This document shows, one piece after another, positions 1-9,898 of a DNA stretch of 23,742 bases. A program made the translations under genes and the position numbers. The stretch is from positions 1 through 23,742 of the forward strand of contig CAZAPG010000074.1 in the NCBI GenBank assembly GCA_964486935.1, written 5' to 3'. The notes beneath the pieces are model-generated. The model saw only the letters and a list, made by a program, of their open reading frames with translations. It had not been told where the DNA came from and searched no databases. The DNA comes from CAZAPG01 sp964486935. GTDB lineage: Bacteria > Chloroflexota > Anaerolineae > 4572-78 > J111. Every line of letters begins with the position of its first letter. Position 1 is the first letter of the stretch.

Positions 1-127
1 AACCCCAGGCTAAGTAGCCAAAGCCGACTCAAGTCGGCTGGAAATCAGTACACTTTGAGCATACTTTAGCTATTAGCCCTGAGCTTTAGCTCGGGGCGGA
101 TATCGCAGGCTGAGTAGTTACTTACAA

Positions 128-139
128 ATTAACGTTAAT
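128..139. promoter_or_regulatory. 12-bp perfect palindrome, possible operator
   Basis: ATTAACGTTAAT is identical on both strands and lies about 200 bases before dnaK, upstream of the only -10-like hexamer in the region. A role as a repressor site is inference; no known family consensus is matched. Confidence 0.25.
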
Positions 140-229
140 CTTACACTTCTCTAGCGCAATTCTAACACTCACTTTATATACTGGGCGTGTCTGCTCTAAC
201 AGATAATTTGGGCGTTATCGGGCAATTAG

Positions 230-299
230 TGATTGGTAATTAGAGATTATCGCAAACCAACTTTTAATCCCCTAATCTCCAGTTACCAATTACCAATCA
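230..299. repeat. Imperfect inverted repeat upstream of dnaK
   Basis: The left arm (230-249) starts TGATTGGTAATTAGAGATTA. The right arm (273-299) is its reverse complement except for an extra seven-base block, itself a near duplication of the GGTAA(TT) unit. The spacer is 23 bases. It could fold into a long hairpin in the dnaK leader or be a relic of a dispersed repeat. A related string, GGTAATTTGGTAACTG, occurs at 17894-17909. Confidence 0.5.
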
Positions 300-337
300 G
301 CCAGACCAACAAGGCACATTGAAAGGAGTGATTAAAA

Positions 338-2239
<1,902 letters not shown>

Positions 2240-2285
2240 TGCGTCAACCAAACTTCTAAGAAACACGCTGTTTCTGGCCCAATGA

Positions 2286-2318
2286 AGACCTCAAAGGTTT
2301 CAAAAACCTTTGAGGTCT
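2286..2318. repeat. Perfect 15-bp hairpin between dnaK and htpG
   Basis: AGACCTCAAAGGTTT (2286-2300) and its exact reverse complement (2304-2318) are separated by three bases. There is no T-run after it, so it is not a classical terminator. It lies just upstream of the htpG ribosome-binding site. The form suggests a dispersed palindromic repeat, or a structure that tunes read-through from dnaK into htpG. Confidence 0.85.
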
Positions 2319-2351
2319 GGAGTAGCTAACAAAAAGAGAGGTAAAGAACGT

Positions 2352-4328
2352 ATGGCCGCAAAAAAAGCAGAAACCGCTAAAGAACCCGGCGCAACCCAGG
2401 TTGAATTTAAAGCCGAAATCCAGCAACTTCTCGACATTCTGGTTCATTCGCTCTACTCAAACAAAGAGATATTTTTGCGAGAACTGCTCTCCAACGCCTC
2501 CGATGCGCTCAATCGCCTCAAGTTTGAAATGCTGACCAACCGCAACGTGCTCAATGAGGATGCCGAACTGGGCATCTGGCTTGAAGCCAACGAAAAGGCC
2601 AACACCCTCACCATCCGCGATACCGGCATTGGCATGACCCAGGCAGAAATTGTCGACAGCCTGGGCACAATTGCCCATTCCGGGGCCAGAGAATTTCTCA
2701 AAGCCATGCAAGAATCGGGCAAACAGGGCCAGGGCATTGTAACCACCGATGTAATTGGCCAGTTTGGCGTAGGCTTCTACTCGGTCTTTATGGTGGCCGA
2801 TGAAGTAAAAGTGACCTCGCGCTCTTTTCGGCCCGAAGCCGAAGCGGTGGTCTGGACCTCTAAAGGCCAGGGAACTTACACCGTAGCCCCGGCCGATAAA
2901 GCCGAACGCGGCACCGCCATCGAAATCAAACTCAAAGACGAGGCCAAAGAGTTTGCCAAAAACTACCGCCTGCGGCAGATTGTCAAAACCCACTCGGATT
3001 TTGTGGCGTTCCCCATCTATCTCAAAGAAGAGAAGCCCGCCGAGGAGAACCAAGAGCCTCAAACGGAATGGAACCAGATTAACGAGCAAACCGCTATCTG
3101 GCGGCAATCGGCGCGTGAGGTAGATGAGGAAAAATACAAATCCTTCTATCGCCAGTTTACCCTGGATTTTGGCGACCCGTTGCTGCGCGTCCACACCTCG
3201 GCCGACGCGCCGGTGCAGTTTTACGCCTTGCTCTTTGTGCCCTCCAAAAAAGATTACAAGCTGTTTGGCGGCAAAGATGATTTTGGCCTCAAGCTTTACT
3301 CGCGCAAGGTGCTGATTAAAGAACACTTTAAAGAGCTGCTGCCCAACTATTTGCGCTTTATCGAGGGCGTGGTCGATTCTGAGGATATTCCCCTCAACGT
3401 GTCGCGCGAGCTGGTGCAGGCTACCCCCATCATCGAAAAAATCAAAAGCACCCTGGTGCGACGCGTCGCCGGCCAACTGAGCGAACTGGCCGACGAGAAT
3501 GCCGATAAATATGGCACTTTTTGGCAAGAGTTTGGCAGCTTTATTAAAGAGGGGCTGGCCACCGACCCCGACAGCAAGGAAAGATTTACCGACCTGCTCC
3601 GCTTCCAATCCAGCCAGAGCAAAGATGCCGGTGATTTGGTCTCGCTGGCGCAATACGTTAGCCGCATAAAGCCCGACCAGACCGAAATTTACTACATTTT
3701 GGGCGACGACTACAACATTGTCTCCCGCAGCCCGCACCTGGATTATTTCAAAAAGCATGATATTGAAGTGCTCTATCTGACCGACCCGCTGGACAGCTTC
3801 ATGCTCATCGGGTTAACCGAGTACAACGGCAAGCCGCTGAAAAACGTTGACGACGCCGACCTGAACTTGCCCCAAATTGACAAGTCCGAAGAAGAAGAGG
3901 CCAAAGCCGAAGAGTCCATCTCAAAAGATGAGTTTGAGGCCCTTATGGCCCGCTTCAAAGCAGTGCTGGGCGAGCGCATAGAAGATGTGCGGGAAAGCAA
4001 AATTTTAACCGGCAGCCCCTGCCGGCTGGTCAACCCCGCCGATGCAATCAATGCCAATATGTACCGGGTGCAGCGGCTGCTGGGCAAAGATTATCAGGTT
4101 CCCAAAAAGATTCTGGAAATCAACCGCAAAAATACGCTCATCCAAAATCTGTCGGCGCGGCTGGCGGCCAATGGAGATGACCCGCTGATTAATCCTCTGA
4201 TTGAGCAGCTTTACGAAAGCGAGCTGGTCAACGAAGGCATTCACCCCAACCCGGCGGATATGATTCCCCGCATCCACCAATTGATGGAGGCGGCAGCGCG
4301 GCTGGATGGCAAGCCCTCAGCCGAATAG
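2352..4328 (+). CDS. htpG: Hsp90-family chaperone HtpG
   Basis: Cytosolic homodimeric ATP-dependent chaperone of the Hsp90 family. The N-terminal GHKL ATPase domain has all the expected motifs: NKEIFLRELLSNASDAL (Asn for Mg-ATP), the nucleotide loop DTGIGM, LGTIAHSGAREF, and the lid glycine motif GQFGVGFYS. The middle domain contains the SREL(V)Q segment with the conserved catalytic-loop Arg (DIPLNVSRE). The C-terminal dimerisation domain follows. I start at ATG 2352, just after GAGAGG; an upstream TTG at 2310 is open in frame but lies inside the hairpin repeat. The product is 658 residues, slightly longer than the E. coli protein, with a Lys/Ala-rich N-terminal extension of about 15 residues. 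It is probably expressed partly with dnaK. Confidence 0.97.
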   Translation: MAAKKAETAKEPGATQVEFKAEIQQLLDILVHSLYSNKEIFLRELLSNASDALNRLKFEMLTNRNVLNEDAELGIWLEANEKANTLTIRDTGIGMTQAEIVDSLGTIAHSGAREFLKAMQESGKQGQGIVTTDVIGQFGVGFYSVFMVADEVKVTSRSFRPEAEAVVWTSKGQGTYTVAPADKAERGTAIEIKLKDEAKEFAKNYRLRQIVKTHSDFVAFPIYLKEEKPAEENQEPQTEWNQINEQTAIWRQSAREVDEEKYKSFYRQFTLDFGDPLLRVHTSADAPVQFYALLFVPSKKDYKLFGGKDDFGLKLYSRKVLIKEHFKELLPNYLRFIEGVVDSEDIPLNVSRELVQATPIIEKIKSTLVRRVAGQLSELADENADKYGTFWQEFGSFIKEGLATDPDSKERFTDLLRFQSSQSKDAGDLVSLAQYVSRIKPDQTEIYYILGDDYNIVSRSPHLDYFKKHDIEVLYLTDPLDSFMLIGLTEYNGKPLKNVDDADLNLPQIDKSEEEEAKAEESISKDEFEALMARFKAVLGERIEDVRESKILTGSPCRLVNPADAINANMYRVQRLLGKDYQVPKKILEINRKNTLIQNLSARLAANGDDPLINPLIEQLYESELVNEGIHPNPADMIPRIHQLMEAAARLDGKPSAE

Positions 4329-4350
4329 GAAAGATACAGGCCAAAAATAG

Positions 4351-4380
4351 CAGGGCGGCGCATGTCGCCCTGTTTTATTT
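4351..4380. terminator. Bidirectional terminator after htpG
   Basis: The stem CAGGGCG/CGCCCTG (4351-4357, 4366-4372) is followed on the + strand by TTTTATTTT. On the - strand it is followed by CTATTTTTGG. It therefore can serve both htpG and the convergent methyltransferase gene that ends at 4409. Confidence 0.85.
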
Positions 4381-4408
4381 TGCCGCGCATGTGGCGCTGG
4401 CAAAAAAA

Positions 4409-5626
4409 TTATTCGACGCGCAACAGCGCAAATTTTAAGTATCTAAATTCAGAGAAGGGCAGGGGCGTGGGGTGGTCCGGCGGCTGGCCGCTAACCCGCA
4501 GCAGCGTGGCCCGGCGGCGCGCCCTGGAGATGCCCTCTTCGCAGGCGGCCAGAAACATGGGCAGGTCTACATGGCTGGAGCATGAGGCCGCCGCCAGCAG
4601 GCCGTCGCCGGAAGTAACGGTTGCAGCGGCGGCAATCAGATTTTGATAAGCCGCAATGGCTTTGGCAACCACTTCTTTAGAGGAGGCAAACGAAGGCGGG
4701 TCAACCACCACCAGCTCCCAGGTTTGCCCGGTTTTGGCTGCCTGCTCCAGATAGGCAAAGGCATCGGCCTGGGCGGTTTGGTGCGCCGCCGGCGGCAACC
4801 CGTTAAGCTGCCAGTGATGGCCGGCGGCCTCAAGCGCCGGAGCGGCCAGGTCTACCGTTGTTACGCGGGCCGCGCCCCCCAACCCGGCATATACCGAAAA
4901 GCCACCCGTGTAACCAAATAAATTTAATACCTGCCGGCCTGCCGATACCCCTCTTATCTGCCGGCGATTCTCGCGCTGGTCCAGAAAAAAGCCGGTTTTT
5001 TGGCCGTTGACCACATCGGCGGTGAAGCGGACGCCATTTTCAAGAAATGGAATGGGCGCAGCGGGCGCGTCGCCCAGCAAGGGCCGGCTCTGGTGAATGT
5101 TTCTTGACTGGCTTCTTTGATAGACTGCCTTCAGCGGCAGCCTGTTTGCCAGCCAACGGGCCACGCCAAAAATGTCCCAAAAACCGCCCGGCCCGGCGCC
5201 ATCCAGTTGCAGCACGGCGGTGTTGCCGTACACATCGCAAATGAGGCCGGGCAGGCCGTCGCCCTCACCGTTGAACAGCCGGAAGCCGGTCGTTTGGGAG
5301 TCAAATAACAGTTGGCGCAGGCGCATGGCGCGCAGCATTTGCTTTTGCGCCCAGGCATCGTCAAGCAGTTCGCTGGGGTTGGTTGTGCAAACTCTAAAGG
5401 CCAGGGGGCTGCCGGCATCGTAAAAGCCCAGGGCAATTTTGCGCCCCTGTTTTTTATCGAGCAGTACGGCGCGCGCGCCGGCAGGAGCTTTGGGGCGCTG
5501 TTGCAGGGCGTCGGCATAAACCCAGGGATGGCCTCGTTTGATGGCGCGGGTCAGGTCGCGGGCCAGCCGAAGTTGGATGGGCGGCCCTGGCGCAGAAGTT
5601 AAAAGCGGCATAATGCCCAGGATCAT
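4409..5626 (-). CDS. RlmI-like 23S rRNA cytosine-C5 methyltransferase
   Basis: Class I SAM-dependent methyltransferase of the RlmI/YccW family (COG1092), which in E. coli makes m5C1962 in 23S rRNA. An N-terminal PUA-type RNA-binding region (about 17-95) carries the RGHPWVYADAL motif. A central segment has the NGQKTGFFLDQREN signature (207-220). The Rossmann fold has motif I VLNLFGYTGGFS (233-244), Asp259 at the end of strand 2, DPPSF (309-313) and SCSSHV (348-353) with the likely catalytic Cys349. At 405 residues it matches the family. The start is uncertain: ATG at 5626 or ATG five codons in (5611), neither with a strong ribosome-binding site. It stands alone, convergent with htpG and divergent from the LysM gene. 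The exact target base is inferred. Confidence 0.88.
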   Translation of the reverse strand: MILGIMPLLTSAPGPPIQLRLARDLTRAIKRGHPWVYADALQQRPKAPAGARAVLLDKKQGRKIALGFYDAGSPLAFRVCTTNPSELLDDAWAQKQMLRAMRLRQLLFDSQTTGFRLFNGEGDGLPGLICDVYGNTAVLQLDGAGPGGFWDIFGVARWLANRLPLKAVYQRSQSRNIHQSRPLLGDAPAAPIPFLENGVRFTADVVNGQKTGFFLDQRENRRQIRGVSAGRQVLNLFGYTGGFSVYAGLGGAARVTTVDLAAPALEAAGHHWQLNGLPPAAHQTAQADAFAYLEQAAKTGQTWELVVVDPPSFASSKEVVAKAIAAYQNLIAAAATVTSGDGLLAAASCSSHVDLPMFLAACEEGISRARRRATLLRVSGQPPDHPTPLPFSEFRYLKFALLRVE

Positions 5627-5678
5627 ATATCAGACCAAAATGGGATGCAAGTAAAAGAGGGCAGAAAATTTGCATAAC

Positions 5679-5707
5679 TTGACGTAAAATTACACCTATG
5701 ATATTAT
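5679..5707 (+). promoter_or_regulatory. Sigma-70-type promoter of the LysM lipoprotein gene
   Basis: TTGACG (5679-5684), a 17-base spacer and TATTAT (5702-5707) are close to the housekeeping consensus. The start of transcription would be near 5714, giving a leader of about 60 bases before the strong GGAGGAG site at 5760-5766. Confidence 0.75.
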
Positions 5708-5773
5708 GTAACGTAATCAGGTATTATGTCTACTTACTGAGCTTATCGCAACAGTGCATGGAGGAGACCAATT

Positions 5774-6979
5774 ATGGCAAGATTGCCGAAGACATATTAC
5801 TGGCTCGTGCTGCTAATTTTGGCAGTAGTTTTAGCCGGCTGCGAGCTTAGCCGGAATAGCGATGATTTGGCAGACCCCGGTCCGGTTTCAGATGTGCCCC
5901 CGACCCTGGCTCCCCTTGGCGCCGAAACAGAACTTGTTACCGATGCCACGGCAATTCCTACTGTAATTGCCGTTCAAGAGGATACCACCCAGCCCACTAC
6001 CGCCGAAGAACAGGTTGTAGCCGTGGAGCCGGTTGAGCCGGCGGCTGAAGTTGCCCAATCAACCGAACAAACGGGCGCGCCGGTGGTCAGCAGCGGGGCC
6101 GAGACCGCTTCATCGGTATCTGCGGAAAGTATTGCGCCGGCCGCAGGTGAAGAGGCATCGGCCGACCAGATTGCCGGGCCACAGGAATCTATTGTGGTGG
6201 ATGCCAACACCTCAAACGACTTGCCGGTTGGCGGGCCGGTTGCGGCCAATCCTCCTGCCAGCCAAACCGACCCGGGTTACACCGCCGGTTATGGCGATGG
6301 TAGCTATACTGTCCAATCTGGCGATACTTTGTTTAGCATTGCCACGCGCTACGGCACAACGGTACAGGCTATTGTTTATGCCAATGGCCTGCCGAGCGAT
6401 TTTATTTATGCCGGCCAAACGTTGACCATTCCCAGTGGAGATGTGCCTGCGCCGCAATATCAGCAGCCAGTTTACCAGCAACCCACCTATCAGCAGCCGG
6501 TTTACCAGCAGCCCGCGTATCAACAGCCCTACGCTCCCACCGGAGGCGAAAACTACCACCTGGTTGGGCCTGGCGAAACGCTGTACCGAATTGCGCTGCA
6601 ATATGGCACTTCGGTTGATGCCATTGCCGGGGCTAACGGGATTCCCTATCCCTATATTATTCAGTTGGGGCAGCAGCTTGTTATTCCGGGGCCGGGTTAT
6701 GCCGGCCCGCCGCCTCCTCCGCCGGCGGGCGGTTATTACGAGCAGCCGTATCAACAAGGGTACCAGCCGCAAATGCCCAACAACAATGAGTATTACGCGC
6801 CGCAGCCGGAGACCTATTATACCAACCCTGGCCTGGCGGGAACCCACACGGTATCCCCCGGCGAAACGCTGTTCTCGATTGCCCAACGTTACGGCACCAC
6901 CGCCGATGCGCTGGCTGCGGCCAACGGTTTATTCAACCCTAACCAGATTTTTGTGGGGCAGGTGCTTTATTTGCCGTAG
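5774..6979 (+). CDS. Secreted lipoprotein with three LysM domains
   Basis: Exported protein probably anchored by a lipid and bound to peptidoglycan through LysM modules. The N-terminus has a basic start, a hydrophobic core and the lipobox LAGC with Cys23. Residues about 24-175 are an Ala/Pro/Thr/Glu-rich linker. LysM 1 is at about 176-221 (YTVQSGDTLFSIATRYGTT). A Tyr-Gln-Gln-Pro repeat spacer follows (about 230-254). LysM 2 is at about 260-306, then a Pro/Gly/Tyr/Gln-rich spacer, then LysM 3 at about 356-401, which ends the protein. No hydrolase domain is present, so it is a binding or scaffold protein, not an enzyme. It is a single-gene transcript with its own promoter and terminator. The ATG follows GGAGGAG by seven bases. 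Confidence 0.9.
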   Translation: MARLPKTYYWLVLLILAVVLAGCELSRNSDDLADPGPVSDVPPTLAPLGAETELVTDATAIPTVIAVQEDTTQPTTAEEQVVAVEPVEPAAEVAQSTEQTGAPVVSSGAETASSVSAESIAPAAGEEASADQIAGPQESIVVDANTSNDLPVGGPVAANPPASQTDPGYTAGYGDGSYTVQSGDTLFSIATRYGTTVQAIVYANGLPSDFIYAGQTLTIPSGDVPAPQYQQPVYQQPTYQQPVYQQPAYQQPYAPTGGENYHLVGPGETLYRIALQYGTSVDAIAGANGIPYPYIIQLGQQLVIPGPGYAGPPPPPPAGGYYEQPYQQGYQPQMPNNNEYYAPQPETYYTNPGLAGTHTVSPGETLFSIAQRYGTTADALAAANGLFNPNQIFVGQVLYLP

Positions 6980-7005
6980 GGTGTAGAAGTCAACAAAAAA
7001 TAATG

Positions 7006-7040
7006 CGGGGACGCTCAACTGAGCGTCCCCGTTTGCTTTT
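7006..7040 (+). terminator. Terminator after the LysM gene
   Basis: A perfect 12-bp stem, CGGGGACGCTCA/TGAGCGTCCCCG (7006-7017, 7020-7031), is followed by TTTGCTTTT. It ends 60 bases after the stop codon. Confidence 0.88.
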
Positions 7041-7059
7041 GGGGTTGAGCTGCAAAGTA

Positions 7060-7099
7060 AATGCCCCCGGATGCGAGGATGCCAGGTTCCGGGGGCATT
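7060..7099 (-). terminator. Second hairpin between convergent genes
   Basis: Perfect 12-bp stem AATGCCCCCGGA/TCCGGGGGCATT (7060-7071, 7088-7099) with a 16-base loop. It lies 40 bases beyond the stop of the receiver gene on the - strand. The following T-content on that strand is weak, so it may stop - strand transcription or be a repeat. Confidence 0.5.
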
Positions 7100-7139
7100 C
7101 AATTTGGAAATATTCCATTTTCTGAGGGTCGGGGGCGCG

Positions 7140-7547
7140 TTAATCTAAAGCTGCTGTTTGAAATTGAGCGTGAATTGGTTGTAACTTGGTTTGGATGATG
7201 GAAATGAGGTGGCCGGTTCTGATAGGTTTGGTCAGGTAGCTGTCTCTGTTGATTTCGTGGCCCAGGCAGATGTTGTTATCTGGCAGGTGAGCGGTTAGAA
7301 ATAAAAATGGAATACTTACCCACTTGGGATTTTCCCGCACCCATTGGTACAGTTGGTACCCGTTCATTCCGGGCATTTCAATATCTGATAAAATTAAATC
7401 GACCGGTTGGTGTTGCAGGGTATCCAGGGCTTCAGCGCCATCCCGCGCGGTTAAGGTATTGTATCCGGCGGCTTCTAGCGCCAGGCTAAGGTTATTTAGT
7501 AAATCGGGTTGGTCATCAACCAATAAAATGGATACGGGCGTGTTCAT
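7140..7547 (-). CDS. Stand-alone response-regulator receiver protein
   Basis: A single CheY-like receiver domain of 135 residues with no output domain. The acidic pocket VDDQ (Asp11, Asp12), the phospho-acceptor Asp55 in LILSDIEMPGMNG, the conserved Thr85 (FLFLTAHL) and Lys107 (YLTKPI) are all present, so it should accept phosphate from a histidine kinase. It is the last gene of a leftward group, 19 bases after the small helical-protein gene. No cognate kinase adjoins it; the kinase at 20264-21679 already has its own regulator. It may work by protein-protein contact, possibly with the product of the gene just upstream. That last step is inference. Confidence 0.9.
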   Translation of the reverse strand: MNTPVSILLVDDQPDLLNNLSLALEAAGYNTLTARDGAEALDTLQHQPVDLILSDIEMPGMNGYQLYQWVRENPKWVSIPFLFLTAHLPDNNICLGHEINRDSYLTKPIRTGHLISIIQTKLQPIHAQFQTAALD

Positions 7548-7566
7548 TTTGTAAAATCCTTAACAA

Positions 7567-7887
7567 CTATTTTGCAACGGGGTCATCTACAATATAGCGC
7601 AACCCATCCATTAACCGATGTAGTTTGTTAGCCTGTTTTTGTACTGTAACCAGGTGAACTAACTGCTCATCGGCCAGAGATTTTTCTAACCCACTTAAAT
7701 TTTGCATCATGCTGTTTAGGGTTGTTTGCATTTGGTGGTATATGGCGTCCAGGCAAATTTGCAGCATTTGGTCATGAATGGTTGACTTTTTAGTAACCCC
7801 CTCCGTTAGTTGTGTCATCCACTCCATTTGTAAACTTGCCTCAACTAACATCAAGTTTTTATCCAGGCTGTCTGAATTTATCATCAT
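7567..7887 (-). CDS. Small helical protein upstream of receiver
   Basis: Not recognised. About 106 residues, predicted almost wholly helical and without a signal peptide or membrane segment. The C-terminal half (around NLSGLEKSLADEQ to HRLMDGLRYIV) resembles the second helix of a histidine-kinase dimerisation domain, but the phospho-accepting His-Glu/Asp box and the ATPase domain are missing. The start is one of two adjacent ATGs (7887 or 7884) after GGAAGGA; a GTG at 7914 is open but overlaps the protease stop codon. It is 19 bases upstream of the receiver gene and 23 bases after the protease stop, so probably co-transcribed with both. A docking or phosphotransfer partner for the receiver is a guess. 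Confidence 0.65.
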   Translation of the reverse strand: MMINSDSLDKNLMLVEASLQMEWMTQLTEGVTKKSTIHDQMLQICLDAIYHQMQTTLNSMMQNLSGLEKSLADEQLVHLVTVQKQANKLHRLMDGLRYIVDDPVAK

Positions 7888-7910
7888 ACTTCCTTCCAAT
7901 CTATTAATTC

Positions 7911-9881
7911 TCACATATTCCTTATTACAATTGGGACATACAGCACAGATGGCTGGCTATCAGTTACCTCAATTTGACGGCTGGCAACATTAACCTCGGT
8001 ATTGCCGTCGGCGTCGGTGGCGCGAGCTTCAACCAGGTGTGTGCCGGCTCCAAGCTCTTGGGTATTAACAGACAAAATGAATGGCTCGTAGCTGCTATCA
8101 AACAGGCCATCCTGGGCGCTGGCTGCCTGCCAGGAGCCGCCGTTGGTGCGGTACTCAACTTTTGCAACCTTTCCATTTTGCAGATGATAGGCCACGCCGC
8201 TAATTGTGGTAACTGCGCCGTTGGCGGTCAGCGTTTGGCTGGATGGGTCAAATTCGGTGTTCAGCCCGCCATCAACGGGGTCAAAAATATTGATACTTTG
8301 CGTGGCAAACGTATCTGACATATTGCCGGCAGAGTCGAAGGCGGCAATTTCCAGAATGTGCTGACCAGGGGTTGGGATGATAACCTCAAATTGGTAGCTT
8401 TCGGTAGTTGAGTCAAAATCGCCATCGGTAGCGGTAGCCGGTTGCCAGTTGCTCCCATCTAACCGATATTGAACATTGGCAAGTTTGTTGATGGTAACGC
8501 TGGCCCGGCTGGGTGATGGGTAAGGCATAATGCTGGCGGTGCCGCTAACACTCACCCGGTTGTCTTCCTGGCTGAATGTGTTGATGGTAACAGGCAGGGC
8601 CGTATCGAGCGGGTCGATAATATTATCGCCGTCGCTATCGCGCCAGCCAATTTGCCCGGCGGCGTATGGGTCGATGACGCCGGCAGTGTAGGGGTAAATT
8701 TGTCCGCGCATAATGCTGGTGGTGTTGAGCGCGCAGCCCCCGTACTGGCTATTCTGGTTTTCAACGTGCAGGTAGCCAGAGTGGCGCGTGCAGGGCTGGT
8801 AGGCGCTGGAGTACTGGTCGAGGGCTAAAAAGATGTGACCTATTTCGTGCGCGGCCACGGCATCCATATTGTGGGGGCCGTAGCCGTTGTTGCCGTAGGT
8901 CATTACGGTAAATGGCCCGCCCAGATAAGCATAGGCAAAGTACCCGTCGCTAAAGCGGTTGTCGGCGTCGGTTGAGCTATCTACCACAAAAATGGTAAAG
9001 GCCCAGTCAGTTTGGTAGGCGGCTCGAATGGCGTTGTTGTAATCTCTAACTTTGGTAAAGTATGATGAAGCATTGTTGTAGCCCAGGGCTGCCATCGCAT
9101 CGCCAATCCAGTACTGCTGGTGAGCGTAGGGGCGGGTAATAGGCTCTACGCCGGTTGGCAGCGGCGTGGAAAAGTGGTCGTCGTACACAAAGCTGAGGTT
9201 GGCGGCAGGGTTTTGTTTAGCCCACCAGTTGAGGGCGGCGACAATTTCATTAAAGACCAGTTGCTTTTCATCGGCGGTCCAATTTTCGGTTGAGGGGTCG
9301 ATAGCGCCGGTGCTTTCCACCAGAACAATGCCCACGGCCACCGAGCCGGCCATAAACTCGCTGGTTTGGTAGTAGCCGGGCGTCACCGAGCCGGCGGCGG
9401 CGATGCCCGGTTGGTCGCCGGCTGGTAAATCGGGAGCTAAAAAGGCGTCATTGTGTTCGTCGTTGTGGTGGTCAAGCGCGCCCGGCTGGTTATCCATTTT
9501 CTGGGGCTGAGGGGCAACCAAACTGTTCCACACGCCGGCATAGCTGCGCGCATTGGGGCCGTAAAGGTCCATTTCCGAAAGTTCTACAGGGCCGGTTAAA
9601 ACCTTTGCAACAGCCGGCAAGTCAGCAAGTTGTTGAACAACTCCAACCGGAACGCTGGCAATGACCGCCTGGTACGGAAAGGTATGGGTAACATGCCCAC
9701 CGTTATTTTTGATTATGTTTTGCAGTTGACTTAAATTTAACATGGCGCTTTGGGTGGGGGTCAGCAAGATAAATATTTGCATTAACTGCACGTCTGCCTG
9801 CGCTTGGGCCACTGGAATGGTAACCAGTAATTTGTAAACCATTATTGTAACCAATACCGGCAGAACAAATTTCTTGACCAC
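7911..9881 (-). CDS. Secreted zincin metalloprotease with C-terminal Ig-like repeats
   Basis: Exported protein of 656 residues. It has a signal peptide (about 1-29, ending AQAQA) and a segment at about 35-95 that resembles a protease inhibitor/propeptide fold. A catalytic domain follows with HEIGHIFLALDQ: His345, Glu346, His349, with Asp355 as a possible third zinc ligand. The later TTSIMRG fits a Met-turn. A DSDGDNIIDPLD stretch looks calcium-binding. Two related beta-sandwich repeats (about 446-530 and 545-640, sharing YR-dG-sWQpA-a-DG-FDs) follow. The end is VLYVPIVIRNM, a short hydrophobic-basic tail. The start is GTG at 9881 with a weak site; coupling to the 57-aa gene just upstream is likely. 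The substrate is unknown. The exact peptidase family cannot be fixed by eye. Confidence 0.8.
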   Translation of the reverse strand: MVKKFVLPVLVTIMVYKLLVTIPVAQAQADVQLMQIFILLTPTQSAMLNLSQLQNIIKNNGGHVTHTFPYQAVIASVPVGVVQQLADLPAVAKVLTGPVELSEMDLYGPNARSYAGVWNSLVAPQPQKMDNQPGALDHHNDEHNDAFLAPDLPAGDQPGIAAAGSVTPGYYQTSEFMAGSVAVGIVLVESTGAIDPSTENWTADEKQLVFNEIVAALNWWAKQNPAANLSFVYDDHFSTPLPTGVEPITRPYAHQQYWIGDAMAALGYNNASSYFTKVRDYNNAIRAAYQTDWAFTIFVVDSSTDADNRFSDGYFAYAYLGGPFTVMTYGNNGYGPHNMDAVAAHEIGHIFLALDQYSSAYQPCTRHSGYLHVENQNSQYGGCALNTTSIMRGQIYPYTAGVIDPYAAGQIGWRDSDGDNIIDPLDTALPVTINTFSQEDNRVSVSGTASIMPYPSPSRASVTINKLANVQYRLDGSNWQPATATDGDFDSTTESYQFEVIIPTPGQHILEIAAFDSAGNMSDTFATQSINIFDPVDGGLNTEFDPSSQTLTANGAVTTISGVAYHLQNGKVAKVEYRTNGGSWQAASAQDGLFDSSYEPFILSVNTQELGAGTHLVEARATDADGNTEVNVASRQIEVTDSQPSVLYVPIVIRNM

Positions 9882-9898
9882 ACTACAAGTTCCAGCAA

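Larger units (their letters stand above)
1..337. other. Intergenic region upstream of dnaK
   Basis: No convincing gene is seen. The stretch holds a small hairpin at 22-39 (AGCCGACT/AGTCGGCT), a second at 76-97 (GCCCTGAGCT/AGCTCGGGGC, one G-T pair) and a near-direct repeat CAGGCTAAGTAG (6-17) / CAGGCTGAGTAG (106-117). It also has a perfect 12-bp palindrome ATTAACGTTAAT at 128-139 and a larger inverted repeat at 230-299. A TATACT at 177-182 could be a -10 box but has no good -35. I see no CIRCE (HrcA) operator, so how dnaK is heat-regulated, if it is, is not visible. Confidence 0.6.

Noticed and set aside
160..185. CIRCE-like half site CTAACACTC upstream of dnaK
   Set aside because: The second half GAGTGCTAA is absent at the required nine-base spacing.
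2457..3758. 433-codon antisense frame opposite htpG
   Set aside because: Shadow of htpG codon bias; no start signal, no recognisable motif.
6460..6535. Short tandem repeats as a CRISPR-like array
   Set aside because: They encode the Tyr-Gln-Gln-Pro spacer in frame and have no unique spacers.
6435..6986. 183-codon alternative frame inside the LysM gene
   Set aside because: Arises from the repetitive Gln/Pro/Tyr codons; the LysM frame has all domains.
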